Origin: Archilochus colubris
Taxonomy: Eukaryota > Chordata > Aves > Apodiformes > Trochilidae
Direction: 5' to 3'
Length of the DNA: 64,000 nucleotides
Assembly: GCA_023079485.1 (NCBI GenBank)
Contig: CM041109.1
Location: 1,435,549 to 1,499,548 of the forward strand
In this document: positions 1 through 13,204 of the stretch, in pieces
How positions within the stretch are numbered: the stretch's first letter is position 1
Layout: the number at the start of each line of letters is the position of its first letter
The notes under the pieces: generated by a model
The model's input: the letters and a program-made list of their open reading frames with translations, nothing else
Databases searched by the model: none
What the model was told of the DNA's origin: nothing
Program-made: the position numbers and the translations under genes

Positions 1-190
1 AAGGGTTTGGAGGGTGCTGAGGGTGTGCATGGAGTGCTGCAGCGTGCAGTGTCAGGGGTGCTGTGGGGTGCAGGGTGCAGTGGGGATACAGGGTTTTGGG
101 GGGGGTGCAGGGTGCAGTGGGGGTGCAGGGCTCTGGGGGGTGGTGCAGGATGCAGTGGGGGTGCAGGGTGCTGTCCCCATGCCCCGTGTC
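1..190. repeat. G-rich minisatellite-like tract
   Basis: Degenerate tandem copies of a roughly 10-20 bp unit built on gggtgcagggtgcagtgg. The unit is irregular and the reading frames through it are all low complexity, so I see no gene here. The tract may continue to the left of the window. Confidence 0.6.
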
Positions 191-2480
191 TCATGCCCGG
201 CCACCCCCATGGCAGGGCCCCCACCCCAGGCACCTTGAGGACTTTAGGCTGGAGGCATTCCCAGGATCAGAGGAGACCCCAAAATCCAGAGCTTGGAGCC
301 CCTCAGAGAGCTGCCTGGTGGGTAGCAGGGTCCAGATCCTTCCCCCCCCAACCCCTGGTGTGATGAAAATGTGGGATTTCTGTTTAATTACAGGAAATTA
401 GAAAGCAGTTGATGCCACAATAGGGCTACTGGCTAGGCTGGGGCAACGAGCCCAGGCTCCCAATGGGCTGGAGAGGGTGCAGAGCACCCCTTGAGCCCCA
501 CGATCCCACCTTTCCTCTGCCAGCTTGGCCATTCCCACCCAGCTCCGTGTCCTGGAGGAGCCCATGGGCAGCTCCAGATGGAGGTCTTGTCCCAGATGGA
601 GAGCTTTTTGGAGGTCTCCAAAAACCAAAAAGAAAAGGTGGGGGCACCTCAGCAGCACCTTCTGAAGCTCAGTGCTGGGGCAATAAATAAATAAATAGAT
701 GAAAAAAAAAAACCAAACCAACAACAAATCAACCCAGACCCCAGAGAAATGTGATGAAACCTGAGGTCAGGAGAGGGTGGAAGGTTCTCCCTGGGTTGGT
801 GGCCACCACAGCCATGGTGGCTGGGCCACGGGCCACCATCTGTCTCCTCTCACCTTGGGCTGGATTTCACAACGTGAATGACTATTTATTGTTCCTGCCT
901 TGGAAATAAATACATGGAAATTAAGCTGAAAGGTGTGGCGTGCATTTAATTAGAGACAGGAAATGTGTCAAATGGTTGGGGTGATGAAGCAAAGGGGGGG
1001 AAAAAAGGAGTTGGGGCTCCAGGTTCCTCTTCCCAACACCAAACTGGGAATGTGCTCTGGGAGTGGGGACTCCTGGGTCTTGTTTTGTGAATGGGAGGAT
1101 GAGGATTCCTCTGGTGTGAAGCAGCCTGGAGAAGGGGCTGTTGGATCTGGAAAGTCCAGTTGTTGGTGCCCCTTGATGGGTCATGGCACTGTGCTGGTGG
1201 AAACCCCCCCCCTAAATTAATTTCTTCATTCTGTGTGGATCCAGGGTCACCCCAAAGCCAAAGCTCAGCCTCCCCTCTCTGCAAAAAGGTCCCATCATGA
1301 AGCCAAATTTCTTTTCCCTCTTCAGACCTTGAGCTGGTGGATATGGTATCATATCCAACCTCCTGGGGCTGATCAAAATAGCTGGGAACTGTTTTGGGCT
1401 GGATGGGGTTGGGACACGGCTGCTCTCAGCACACACCCTGGATACCTCGTAAAATAAAAAAAAAAAAAAAGAAAAAAAAAACCCACCATAAAATAAAGGC
1501 CTGGATGTGGTTGTGACATCTGCCAGGGCCAGGAGAGTAATGACAGGCCATGATTCAGAGGTGAGGTGTTTGCCTGCAGGGTCGGGGAGGGATTCCCACC
1601 CTCCTGAGATGTTGCATCAACGACACTGGAGCATCTTGGTTGAGAATGGGTTTGGGTTTGCTTCCTCCCAACCGAGATTAGGAAGGAGCCAATGGGAAGC
1701 TGGGATGACACATGGTTGGGTTTTTTCTGTGTGTGTGTGTTTTTTTTTGTTTTTTTTTTTTTTTTCCAGGGATAGGTGTCCCAAAGGTCCCTCTGAGCAG
1801 GTGGCTGCTGCCTGTGATATGTCACCTCCTATTTTGCATCCTGAAATATGTGGCTCCCAAGAACGCCCGGATATAATCTCGGCATCGAATCTCTGCGCCA
1901 TGGCTCTGCTGGACACGGAGGGGTACAATTTGCTGTCACCATTAATAACAGATGTGACTTTACCAGCACAGCTCCTAGCTGGGAAGAGCCTTATCTTGGT
2001 CCTGGTCCATCTAGAGATGGCCAAGTGATGGAGATGGCCCAGCTCCAAGCTGGTTCTTGTCCTTCCAGATCCCCGGACACCCACGCCAGCCCCTTCCACC
2101 CTTGAGAAAAAGTGCTTTTGGTACAAATAAACCATGTCCCCCACCCTGCTGGTCTCGTGGGGAGGTTTGGTGCAGGGTGGGCAGTGGGGACGTGCCAGGG
2201 GACACAGGGGTCACGGGCTGGGTGGCAGTGACTTCACCATCCCTGAGACCATGCTGGAATTGTTCCATGCCCACTCGACCACCAACTGCTGGAAGCCCAC
2301 CACCCCTCCTGAACAGTGGGGGCACTGAGGTGGTCCCCAACCCCCTGCCACCACCCCACAGCCACGCATGGAGCAGCCCCCTGCAGGGTGCTGGAGCCTG
2401 CCCGCGGGTCCCAGCTCGCACCGACCCGTCCTGGTGTTGCAATCCCAGGGCTCCATTTCCCAGGTGAGCCCCATCCTGGG
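191..2480. other. Intergenic DNA upstream of S100A16, no gene recognised
   Basis: No exon of a family I know was found on either strand. Landmarks are an AATAAA in an AT-rich stretch at 905-910, which could end a transcript from the left, short AATAAATAAATAAATAG runs near 679-694, A-rich tracts near 1452-1480 and a T tract at about 1739-1766. The non-repetitive AT-balanced stretch at about 1830-2040 might be regulatory, but nothing in it proves that. Confidence 0.45.
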
Positions 2481-2502
2481 AACGCCCTGGGAACGTCAAG
2501 GA

Positions 2503-2640
2503 GGGGCGGGAGCCTCTTTAAAAACCCGGCCTAGCCGGATGCTATGGGTGCAAGGTCAGGAGAGAGCGGGAGGAATCGGGTCCCACAGCTCCGGCTGCGG
2601 AATCGGTGCCAGACACAGCAGGACCCCCGGACAGAGCCAG
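2503..2640 (+). promoter_or_regulatory. S100A16: S100A16 promoter and non-coding exon 1
   Basis: A GC box (ggggcggg, 2503-2510) is followed by a TATA-like TTTAAAAA (2517-2524). About 30 bp later a G-rich leader runs to a consensus donor, CAG|gtgagg, with the intron starting at 2641. The next coding exon starts at 4948 after cccacag, which gives an intron of about 2.3 kb. The cap site is inferred from the TATA spacing, not seen. Confidence 0.6.
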
Positions 2641-4500
2641 GTGAGGCTCCGGGGAGAGGTGGAAAAAGCAGGGTGGGGGGACCCTTGGGGTGAATATTCC
2701 ACCGGGATCAGCCCTGGAACAGGTTGGGTGGGGGGAAATCCCCTGAGCTCTTCGGCAGCACCGCGTGCGTGTGGGGTAGGGGGGAGCAGGGATGGGGAGT
2801 GGGGGATCCAGGATGGGGTTGGGCAGCATCCATCGACCTCCACGGTCCCTGGGGACCAGATGGGGTTGCCAGTGGGGGCTGGCCCTTGGCAAAGGGACAT
2901 TTGCCCCCTCTGTCCCCACAGCGGTGTAGAGGCAGAGGCACCAGGGATGTGCCTGGGTGGGCATCCCAGCTCTGGGTGCTGGTGGGATCACGAGGAAGAA
3001 GAGGTGGGACTCATCCTGCCTGGCCCACCCTGCTGCTATTCACCATGGTGACAATGTCCCCTTGCTCAAGGCTGTGCCTGGGGGCAGGTGGCAGGGACAG
3101 GATGATGGCGATGGCACGGCCACCACTGGGTCGGTGCCGTGAGTCAGCAGTGAAGCAGCAGCCACGATGCCCCAGGAATGGGCTGGGTGCTGGGGGCAGG
3201 GGGGACTGGTGACACTAACCTGGGGTCTGCATGGAGGGACCCCGGTGGCTGTTTGTGTCCTGGTGCTGCTGCTGACCTTTTGGTGGCAATTAGTGGCCTA
3301 GGATGAAGAAGAGATGGAGTTGAGGCTGTGCTGAGAGCACCAAAAGCCATCCCAGTCCCCAGAGTCCTGTAAACAGGGGACAGTCCCCAGTCCCAGGATG
3401 GGCTGACCTGGGGCTGTGGCACCTTGTCCCTCAGGGATGGATGGGGACAAGGATGGTTGGGAAGTCACACAGCCGTGCCAAGGAACACAGGGATGAGTGT
3501 GGAGAGCCTGGGGCTGAGCCTGGTGTCTCTTGTCACCACCTCTATGTCCCGACGTCCCGGGCCCGGGGCTGAATTGGGGAGGATCAGTGCAAAGAGGGAG
3601 GGGACCTGTGGCACGTCTGGGGCACCAGACGGGTCCTGCCAGCTCCTGGGGAGCAGCTGGGCTGCAGACACCCCTGGATGATGTCCCCAGAGCAGGGGAC
3701 AGGGCTGAGCCACCCCTCTGGGCCACCCCACTTTGACTCCCTCTAAGACGCACTCCACCACTGCTGCCTCCAGGGTTGGGGTTGCACCTTGGGTTGGTGT
3801 AAATCAGCGAAATGATGGGGACCACCACTGTCCTGCCACTGCTGAGGCAGGAAAGGGCCACGGCCGGACAAGGTGACGCCGTTTCCTGCATCCTGCCTGG
3901 GATGCGGATGCCTGACCCCGTGTGACGGGAACCATCCTGTTGGGTCCATCCATAAGAAGGAGCTTCCCGACTTTGGGAACGGGAAGACAGAAAGGAGACC
4001 TCGGACATCAAACGGGCCGGATCGGACCCTGGGGTACTGGGGGGGAGACGGACTCCGTGGCTCAGGCTCACGGGGGGCTCAGGCAGGTCCAGACGTGTCC
4101 CACTGGGGTGTTCCCGGAGCTGTGAAGCAAGAGGAGGGTTGGCTGGAAATTCCTGCCCTGGTCTCACCGCCACCGCGCGCCTCCCAACCCCATTCCTCCC
4201 TAATGAGCCCTGGGAACCGTCGGCCCCGGCCCCGGCGCTGCGGAGCCCTGAGGCCCCAGCACCATAATTATCCACCCCGTCCCACGCGTGGGGGTGGGCA
4301 CCCCGGGGGGGCAGGTGGGGCGGGTGGCGTGGGGAGGGTGGCAGGGAGGAGTTTTGGGGTGATCCTTGCATGGGGAAGGACGGGAGGGGGGGGAATGAGC
4401 GCCCACACCTTGGCACCAATGGAGTTTTTTGCCTGCCTGGGGTGGGGTGTTTGGTGACCTTGGGGCTGGTGGCACTGGAGACCCCTGTGATAACTTTGGG

Positions 4501-4866
4501 TGGTGGCACCATGAGCTTTGGTGGCACCATGAGCTTTGGTGGCACCATGAGCTTTGGTGGCAGGTGGTAGGGAGAACTGTGGGGACACAAGGACCCCATA
4601 CCCCATGATGACTTTTTGGGGGCTAGGTTCCCTGGGGGAACCCAGGGCTGGTGGCACTGGAGACTCCCATGAACAACATGAATGATGGCACCATGACCTT
4701 TGGTGCCACTGTGAGCTTTGGTGACACCATGACCTTTGGTGACACTGTGAGCTTTGGGGACACCATGACCTTTGGTGACACTGTGAGCTTTGGGGACACC
4801 ATGAGCTTTGGTGGCATCGTGAGCTTTGGTGGCACCGTGACTTTTGGTGGCACCATGATTTTTGGT
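4501..4866. repeat. 18-bp minisatellite in S100A16 intron 1 (two blocks)
   Basis: Tandem copies of an 18-bp unit of the form ggtggcaccatgagcttt. There are just over three nearly perfect copies at 4501-4565 and about ten more diverged copies at 4683-4866, alternating GTGACC and GTGAGC variants. Because 18 is a multiple of three, several frames stay open through it on both strands and create long spurious ORFs. It ends about 80 bp before the coding exon of S100A16. Confidence 0.85.
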
Positions 4867-4951
4867 CACATTGCTTGCCCTTCCACTCCCTTCCCTCCAG
4901 AATGGGCAAGGGGAAGGCCCCCACTTCCTGACCCCTTGTCCCCACAGGGAA

Positions 4952-5402
4952 ATGCAGGCAGGGATGCAAGAATGCACGGAGCTGGAATGGGCCGTCCAGG
5001 TCCTGGTGAACAACTTTGACAAATACTCGAGCCGCCGGTGCTGCTGCAAGAAGCCGCGGCGCATCAGCAAGAAGGAATTCCGCAAGATGCTGAGCTGTGA
5101 GCTCAACCACATGCTGACGGTGAGGCCGGGGCCAGGGGATCTCCAAGCACCTCCAGGGATCTCCAAGCAGCTCCTTCTGCTTCCCCAGGTTCCCCTACCC
5201 CCCCCTAAACTGACCCTCCACCTCTTCTCTCTCCCAGGACACCGGGAACCGCCGCGCCGCCGATAAACTCATCTGTGACCTGGATGAGAACAAGGACGGG
5301 CGCATCAGCTTCGAGGAGTACTGGACCTTGATAGGTGGCATTGCCAGCCCCATTGCCCAGATCATCCGCCAGCAGGAGATGAGCGTCAAGCTCACCAAGT
5401 AG
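4952..5402 (+). CDS. S100A16: S100A16, EF-hand calcium-binding protein
   Basis: The coding exons are 4952-5119 and 5238-5402, joined by a 118-bp GT-AG intron, giving 110 residues (human S100A16 has 103). The last exon, starting DTGNRRAADKL and containing YWTLIGGI, is typical of S100A16. The canonical EF-hand loop D72-E83 has all its liganding positions. The N-terminal pseudo-EF-hand is unusual: where mammals have a neutral-to-basic loop, this protein has a run of arginines and lysines around three adjacent cysteines (about residues 28-38). Two in-frame ATGs, at 4952 and 4964, have equal context. The second gives a start closer to that of mammalian S100A16 (Met then two residues then Cys); I list the first because scanning would meet it first. 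Family members are small dimeric cytosolic proteins. The gene is first in a plus-strand S100 series. Confidence 0.9.
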
Positions 5403-5514
5403 CCCGTGGCTACCACACCGGACCCACCCCAGGCTCCCCTCCCCAGGTCCCTATTTCTCCACTGCTCCCCACTTCTCCCCTCTTCCCTGCCCTGAGCCCA
5501 AACTCCTCCTGGGA

Positions 5515-5830
5515 GCACCTTGGTCTCCCTCAGGGGCACTCAAGTATCTCCCCAGGACACCTTGGTGTCCTCCTTGGTTACCCTGATCTCTCCCCAGGAC
5601 ACCCTGGTCTCTCTTGGGGACACCTTGGAGTCACCCTCCTCTCCCCCCCAGGACACACGGATCTCCCTGGGGGCACCCTGGTCTCTCCCCCAGGCACTCC
5701 TGGGTCACCCGGGTCTCCTCCTAGGTCCCCTGGGTCTCCTCCTGGGTCACCCAGGTTTCCTCCTAGGTCACCCCAATCTCCTCCCAGGTCACCCCAATCT
5801 CCCTCCCAGGACACCCTGGTCTCTCCCTGG
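5515..5830. repeat. Minisatellite in S100A16 3' UTR
   Basis: Irregular tandem copies of a unit of about 18-27 bp, such as ccccaggacaccctggtctc. The block lies between the S100A16 stop codon and its polyadenylation signal and so is probably transcribed as part of the 3' UTR. Confidence 0.75.
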
Positions 5831-6274
5831 CTTTGCCAACTGAGCCATTCTGGGGTGCACCCCTGGCTGAAGACCCTGAGGTGGGAGCTGGGGGGGGAAG
5901 TGTGAGGCCATCCCAGCCCCAGGGGGAGGGGGGTCCCCTCCTTTCCCCCCATCCTTGAGTAAGCCCAGCCCTGACTGGGCAAGAAGCAAAGGGAGAGGTT
6001 TCCCCTCATCTAGGACACGAATTCTGCTCGGTCTCGGCCTTCAAGGGCAGAAACTCCACTGCCCCCCTCCCTTCCCCCCTCCCTTGTGTCACCTTGGAGC
6101 TCCCCCCCTCGACGTTGGGGGTTTTCGAGGGGGAAGGAAAGGGGTGTATCTCCCCCCTGCCCCCAAAAAACCCCAACAACTGGTGAAGGGTGGGTGCTGC
6201 TGGGTGCTCAACTGCGTTGGGCTCGGGGGGGGTGGCACAGGGCTGGCGATGCCACTGGGGTTATTTATTGGAGC

Positions 6275-6280
6275 AATAAA
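6275..6280 (+). terminator. S100A16: S100A16 polyadenylation signal
   Basis: AATAAA about 870 bp after the stop codon, the first good signal downstream, followed by G/T-rich sequence. It implies a 3' UTR of about 0.9 kb. Confidence 0.6.
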
Positions 6281-6299
6281 ATTCGGAGGAGCAGAGGGT

Positions 6300-8100
6300 G
6301 CTGCTGAGGTTCTGCCTTCCCGGGGGACACGGGGGGTGGGGTAGGGGATGGGGGATTCCCTCTTCGCATCACCCACACAGGGTGCCCTGGGCTGGTGATA
6401 ACCTTGGTCCTGGTGAGAGCACCAACCCAGTGACGCCACGCCCCTGGTGACACCCCCCTAGTGACACCCCCCTGGTGACACCACCACCATCTTGTCTGAG
6501 CTTGCTGGGGCTCCTGGAGCCACCACGAGGTGTCAGCAGACACCGTGGCCTCCCGGCGCCCCGATGTCCCCGCAGCACCCCAAGCCGCTGCCTGGGGCAC
6601 AGGGTGAGGCTCTTGCTGTCCCACATCTCAGGGGACCCTCTCCAGGTCCCAAGCACCCTGGGACGAGCACCCCACACCCGTGTGGCCCTGACACCCCCAT
6701 CCCCGAGGGACCCCAATTCCCACCCGGCTCCCCCGGGACTGGGAAGGGGGGGGCATTGGGATGCCCAGGGTCGGATGTGTTCGGTGGGGAGTGGGGGGGC
6801 TGCACCCCAGCCCATGGCACCCTGGGACCCCCATGGCAATGTCAACACCTTGTAGCTGGGACCCCCATCCCCTCCCTGCCAGGACCCCCCCTGCTGCAGG
6901 AGCATCGCTGGCTCCTCCCTGTCCCCCTGCCTGTCCCCCTACCCCCCCCCAGCTCTCCCCCTGCCCATCCCCCCTGTCTGTCCCTCTGCCTGTCCCCCTG
7001 CCTCCCCCCCCCCCCAGCTCTCCCCCTGCCTGTCCCCCCCTGGCCACCCCCCTGCTTGTCCCCCCTGCCCATCTCCCCTTGCCCTGGGGGTCCCGGGCAA
7101 GATGGAGGGGGGGGCAGGACAGGGGGCAGAGCTGGGCTGAGTCAGGGGGGAGGAATCCCCGTGGGGTGTGGGCAGGGCTGGTGACTCAGCCCCACTGCAT
7201 GTAGGGTGAGGAGGGCTGGGCCTGGCCCTGCTCCCATGGGATCCCCTTAGGATCTGGGATAGGGTCCTGGGATGTCACCAAAAGGGACTTTTCAGGGTAA
7301 GGGGCAACCAGCCCCCACCATCTCATTTCTGGATGCAGAAGCTCATGGAAACAGCTCAGGATGTGTCTGTGTGCCCCACCTTACACCCCCTGTGCACCTC
7401 CCCCCCCCCCTGCACCCCAGCACCCAGCTAGGGGTTGGAGTAGTCTCAGCCCCCATGTCCATCCTGGGCACCTTATATCCCCTCCAAGAGCTGCTTGGAG
7501 GAATATGGGGGGGCAGAACCCTGGGGAGGGGGAGGCATGGGAGGGTTGAATGAGTGTCGTGCAAGCATCTGTGGGAGGGGGGGGGGTCTGTGCATCCACG
7601 CTCAGAAGATGCATCCTTTGGTGCTCCTGGGAAGCCCTGGAGCACTTTGGGTGGCACCAGATGGCAGGCGGGGAGGGGGACAGGATGGGGCTGCCAGGCT
7701 CTGCAGCTGGCCCTGCTTTAGGGAGCTCAAAGTCACATTCCTGTCCCCATGTCCCCACTGGGATCAGCTCTGGGCACCCTGGGCCAGCTGGCAACCCAGC
7801 CCTGGGGTGCATCAGCCACCGGGCCCCCCCAGGGCATGTAGTTTGCAGCATTTCAGAAAATAACCCCCCAAATGTCCCCCCTGTCACCTCCCATCACCAC
7901 AGCTCTGGGCAGAGGGCTCCAAAATGGGATTCTAGGGTGTGTGTGTGTGGGGGGGGGGTTTCATGAGAGTAGAGTTGCCCCCCAGTCTCCCCAGTAGGGT
8001 GGGCACCTCCTCCCAGCAGCACTCCTCCCGTTAATGGGATCACACAGCTCGTTAGGCAAAAATGAGGTGCAGGCGAAACCGAAAAGCCCAGAGGGGATGG
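6300..8100. other. Intergenic, GC-rich, with C-rich simple repeats
   Basis: There is no gene here. Short tandem gtgacaccccc units occur at about 6430-6485, and a long polypyrimidine array of tgtccccctgcc-type units at about 6905-7085. Two AP-1/Maf-like sites, ctgagtcag at about 7138 and gtgactcagcccc at about 7189, lie roughly 1 kb before the next TATA box and may be enhancers of it. That is inference. Confidence 0.5.
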
Positions 8101-8106
8101 GGCTGA

Positions 8107-9374
<1,268 letters not shown>

Positions 9375-9408
9375 TTCCCCCCCCTCCTCACTGCCCACGG
9401 GGCTTTCA

Positions 9409-9414
9409 ATAAAA
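9409..9414 (+). terminator. Polyadenylation signal of S100A4-like gene
   Basis: AATAAA 35 bp after the stop codon, giving a very short 3' UTR. Confidence 0.8.
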
Positions 9415-9526
9415 AGCTTTTCCCAAATTTGGGTGTGCAAACCCCCCCCGTTTGTGCTCTGGTGGTTGGAGGGTGACTCAACATCTTCGTGGGATTTTCC
9501 ACGCTGCGGCTCAGCCCCGGGAAGGC

Positions 9527-9590
9527 ATTTATTTTTATTTTTATTTTTATTTTTATTTTTATTTTTATTTATTTATTTTTTTTTTTTTTG
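9527..9590. repeat. (TTTTTA)n microsatellite and T tract
   Basis: About eight copies of attttt followed by attt units and a pure T run of about 14 bases. Confidence 0.95.
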
Positions 9591-9599
9591 GAAAAGCCT

Positions 9600-11085
9600 G
9601 AGCAAAACAGCTCAGAGACGCCTCCAAGAAATGTGCTTGGACATTTCCCCCCTCCCCCAACCCACCCCTGCTGGCTCTGGGAGAAGTTCAGAGCTCAAAA
9701 CATCTGAGTTTTCCAGAGCTCAGGAAAACTCAGGGTTTTGGGGAGGGAAGGGTGGTCTTGCAAGGTCCATGTAAAGCACCAAAGGCAGAGCATGACCTCA
9801 GCCCTGCAGCAGGAGGAGACCCTTGGGGTGGGGATGAGCCTTGGAGCTGCCTTGGAGAAGGTCAAGGAAGAAGAATGAAGGTCTAGGAAGAAGAAGGTCG
9901 ACCTGAGCTCCCAGGTTTACCACAGAGCCAACAAACTGCAGTTTCCTCAGCTCATCACCCCACCCTCTGCCCACCCCCATCTTCCCAAGCCTCAGCAGGT
10001 CTTGGCAGGTCTGGGCTGGTTTGCAGAAGGTTCTCCAGCTGCTCTCCTGCTTTCCTTAGAGGCCCCAACCCCCCTGAGAACCCCACCTGGGATCCTGATA
10101 GAGCTTCTGCAACGCTGCAGGGCAGAGCAGACCCTTGGCAAAGCTCATCCTTGAAACCCCTAAATCCTTCCTGAGCTCCCCAAGTCCTTCCCGAGGCCTC
10201 CCAAGTCTTTCCACCATCTCCAAACTTTGCCCCAAGAGCCACCAGGAGCTTCTGCCCCACCCCAGTAATTTTCTCCAGTTTGCTCCTGGAGGGACAAGGT
10301 TCAGGATTGGGAGTTTTTTCTGCTTAAAAAGGGCTTTAAACCCCCAACCTAGGGAGATGCCCTCTGGTATCTGGGGAGGTTTCACACCCTGGTGGGTGTC
10401 AGAGCAGTCCCTGGGGCTCCATCCCCTCTTTTATTCCCTCTTTGTCCCGAGGGGGCTCAGCCAGGCTTGGGGACACCGGGAGGGGAGGGTGTTATTTGTC
10501 ACCACCAGGGTGCAGGGGTGGCAAACTGCAGCTTTCTGGCAGCTCCTCGACACATGCCCGGGACACGCAGCCCCTAAAATAACTTTTTGGTTACACAATG
10601 GGGCGTTGGGACTCCCTGGCCTCGCCGTTAGGAATCAGAAAATGCTGCCAGGCCGGTTCAAAACAGGAGAAAAAAAAAAAAAACGCAAAACCAAAACCAA
10701 ACAAAAACAAAACTAAAAAACCCAAACAAAACCAACCCAAAACACCTTCAAACCAGACCCCAGCACAACAACAATGCCAGGGACAAACCCTGCAGGGGGT
10801 TCAGGCATCTCCAGAGGTCCCCGAGGATGCTGCCAAAACCCTGCAGCATCTCCCCCCTCCCCAGGGATGTCCCCGCATCAGGAGGTCCCTACCCAGCCCT
10901 GGGGGAGGGGACTTTCGGTTTTTCCAACCCAGGGCGGCCCCCTCGGCACTGCAGGAGGGGGATGGCTTGTAGGGGGGGGACGACAAAGCTGCTCCCAGTT
11001 TTTCCTCTTTTCCTTCGCCAGCCAATGTCCGGACGGACTCGGGATCCTTGGTACCTCCCCGGCCCCGCAAAGGGAGGTGGCCCAG
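9600..11085. other. Intergenic, no gene recognised
   Basis: No S100 exon or repeat family was found. An A-rich tract (about 10668-10760, aaaacc/aaac units) is the only low-complexity segment. It could be the remnant tail of a retroposon, but I see no body attached to it. Confidence 0.4.
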
Positions 11086-11092
11086 GCGGGGC

Positions 11093-11164
11093 TATAAATT
11101 CCATGGCCTGACAACGCCTCGATTTTTGCCCTGCCTGTCGTGTCCCGTTCCTTTCGAGCTGTTG
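11093..11164 (+). promoter_or_regulatory. S100A4: S100A4 promoter and non-coding exon 1
   Basis: TATAAAT at 11093-11099 lies in GC-rich sequence. The leader then runs to the donor TTG|gtgagt (intron from 11165). The acceptor cctccag ends at 11631. Confidence 0.75.
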
Positions 11165-11597
11165 GTGAGTTATTTCCCCCCTCCCCGATGCTCCCTTCTC
11201 CTTCCAGATGTTGATGCAGTCGGGTCCCCCCCCCTTTTGCAGAGTTTTTTCCTCTGGGGCTGAGTGTGAGGCTGCTGCTGCAGGGGGCTGAAATCTGAGG
11301 CTGTTTTCACCACCCAGGGCTGGAAAACTGCTCGAGTGTCCCCTCCCTGCCTGGCTGGGACATGGGGGATGTTCCCTTTCTCCCATCTTCTCCCCACTGA
11401 CTTTTTGGGGGTCGCTCAGTACCGGTACTGGATGGCAAGGCCCAGTCTGGCAGCCAGTGGGAGGGTGAAATGAAGGAGGAAATGGGGATAAAACCTGCTG
11501 GGTGTCCAGGAGTGGAGCAAATGAGAAGCTGGTGTTGTCTGGGGAAGGTCATCAGACCCCCCCCTTCCCCTGGTGTGAGGTTATCTGGGGACACTGA

Positions 11598-12052
<455 letters not shown>

Positions 12053-12114
12053 GTGTGGGGCATCCCTGCATCCCTGTCCCCATGACCTCCCAGCCCCTTT
12101 TTTGATGCTCTTTT

Positions 12115-12120
12115 AATAAA
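12115..12120 (+). terminator. S100A4: S100A4 polyadenylation signal
   Basis: AATAAA 63 bp after the stop codon, followed by GT-rich sequence (ttctctgtgtgctctg). Confidence 0.85.
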
Positions 12121-12187
12121 ATTCCTTAAAACAGAGTTCTCTGTGTGCTCTGCAATGAGGGGTTCTTGCCCCAGGGACAGGGGTGTG

Positions 12188-12540
12188 AGAGAGATGGGGT
12201 TGTTCAGCCTGGAGAAGGGAATGCTCCAGGGAAACCTTCCAGTGCCTGAAGGGACTCCAGGAAGGCTGGGGAGGGACTTGGGACAAGGGCCTGGAGGGAT
12301 GGGATGAGGGGGAATGGCTTTGAACTGGAAGAGGGGAGGTGGAGAGGAGAAACTGGGGAGAAATTCTTTGGGGTGAGGGTGCTGAGCCCCAGGTCACCCC
12401 CAGAAGCTGTGGCTGCCCCATCCCTGGGAATGTTGGAGGTTGGATGGTGCTTGGAGCCCCCTGGGCTGATGGGAGGGGTCCCTGCCCATGGCATGGGGTG
12501 GGAATGGATGAACTTCAAGGTCTCTTCCAACCTAAACCCT
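12188..12540 (+). mobile_element. CR1 LINE 3' fragment
   Basis: It carries the typical CR1 3' sequence in sense order: ttgttcagcctggagaag, then the gaggtggagag and agaaattctttggg parts, then a ctgcccatggcat stretch and ggtctcttccaacct. It is 5' truncated, as nearly all avian CR1 copies are. Confidence 0.9.
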
Positions 12541-12621
12541 CGTTGTTGGATTCCCAGGTGGAGTTTGCTGTGCTGCCCTCAAACCACCCACAGGGCAGAT
12601 CCCCACTGCTCAGGTTCCTGT

Positions 12622-12682
12622 GAGTCAGCAGCCAGCACCCTGCCCTGCAGCACCCTGCCCTGCAGCACCCTGCCCTGCAGTC
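12622..12682. repeat. 15-bp tandem repeat
   Basis: Three to four copies of agcaccctgccctgc between two CR1 fragments. Confidence 0.9.
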
Positions 12683-12715
12683 TGTGTAACTGTTTCATGG
12701 CCGTGCAAGGGATAG

Positions 12716-12934
12716 GAGAGATTTAGGGAAAACACTTGGATGAAATTCTCCACTCTGAGGGTGCTGAGCCCCAGGTTGCCCCCAGAAGCCGTGGCTGCTC
12801 CATCCCTGGCAGTGTTGGAGATTGGATGGGATTTGGAGCACCCTGGGCTGGTGGGAGGGGTCCCTGCCTGTGCAGGGGGTGCAGAATTAAATGGTCTTTA
12901 AGGTCCCTTCCAACCCGACCCATTCGATGATTAA
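12716..12934 (+). mobile_element. CR1 LINE 3' fragment
   Basis: A second sense-strand CR1 3' end with ctgagggtgctgagcccc, ggagcaccctgggctgg and ggtcccttccaaccc. It has the same subfamily features as the copy at 12188-12540, about 180 bp away. Confidence 0.88.
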
Positions 12935-13197
12935 TGCCTCCAGCTGACAGCACTTTTTTTGTTTATCCAAAATTAAGCTCTTGGAGGGTCACAGCATCCA
13001 CCCCCCCACACCTGCTGCTCCATGGGGCAGAACCTCCCACCTTGGGAAGCACCTCTAGAACCCTTGTCCCTTCCCCAGCCCAAGGGGAGCCCTGGGCACT
13101 GGGGTTTTGCCAACATTCCTGCTCTGGGTGGGGTTGTGACACACAACCCCCAGCACCCCACTGCCCCCTCTGGCCCACACGAGGACACAGCCCTTGG

Positions 13198-13204
13198 CTA
13201 TAAA
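13198..13204 (+). promoter_or_regulatory. Orphan S100-like TATA box
   Basis: The context ggctataaatgcagag resembles the TATA boxes of the flanking S100 genes, and a C/T-rich leader-like stretch follows. No S100 exon was found in the next 2.6 kb. It may be chance, or the remains of a lost S100 gene. Confidence 0.25.

Noticed and set aside
491..694. 67-codon plus-strand ORF ending in an AATAAATAAATAAATAG run
   Set aside because: It has some helix-like sequence (MEVLSQMESFLEVSK) but no family match, no splice support and no promoter.
3298..5166. 622-codon minus-strand ORF across S100A16 exon 2
   Set aside because: It is kept open by the 18-bp minisatellite and GC-rich DNA. The plus strand of the same exon is clearly S100A16, and the antisense product is low complexity.
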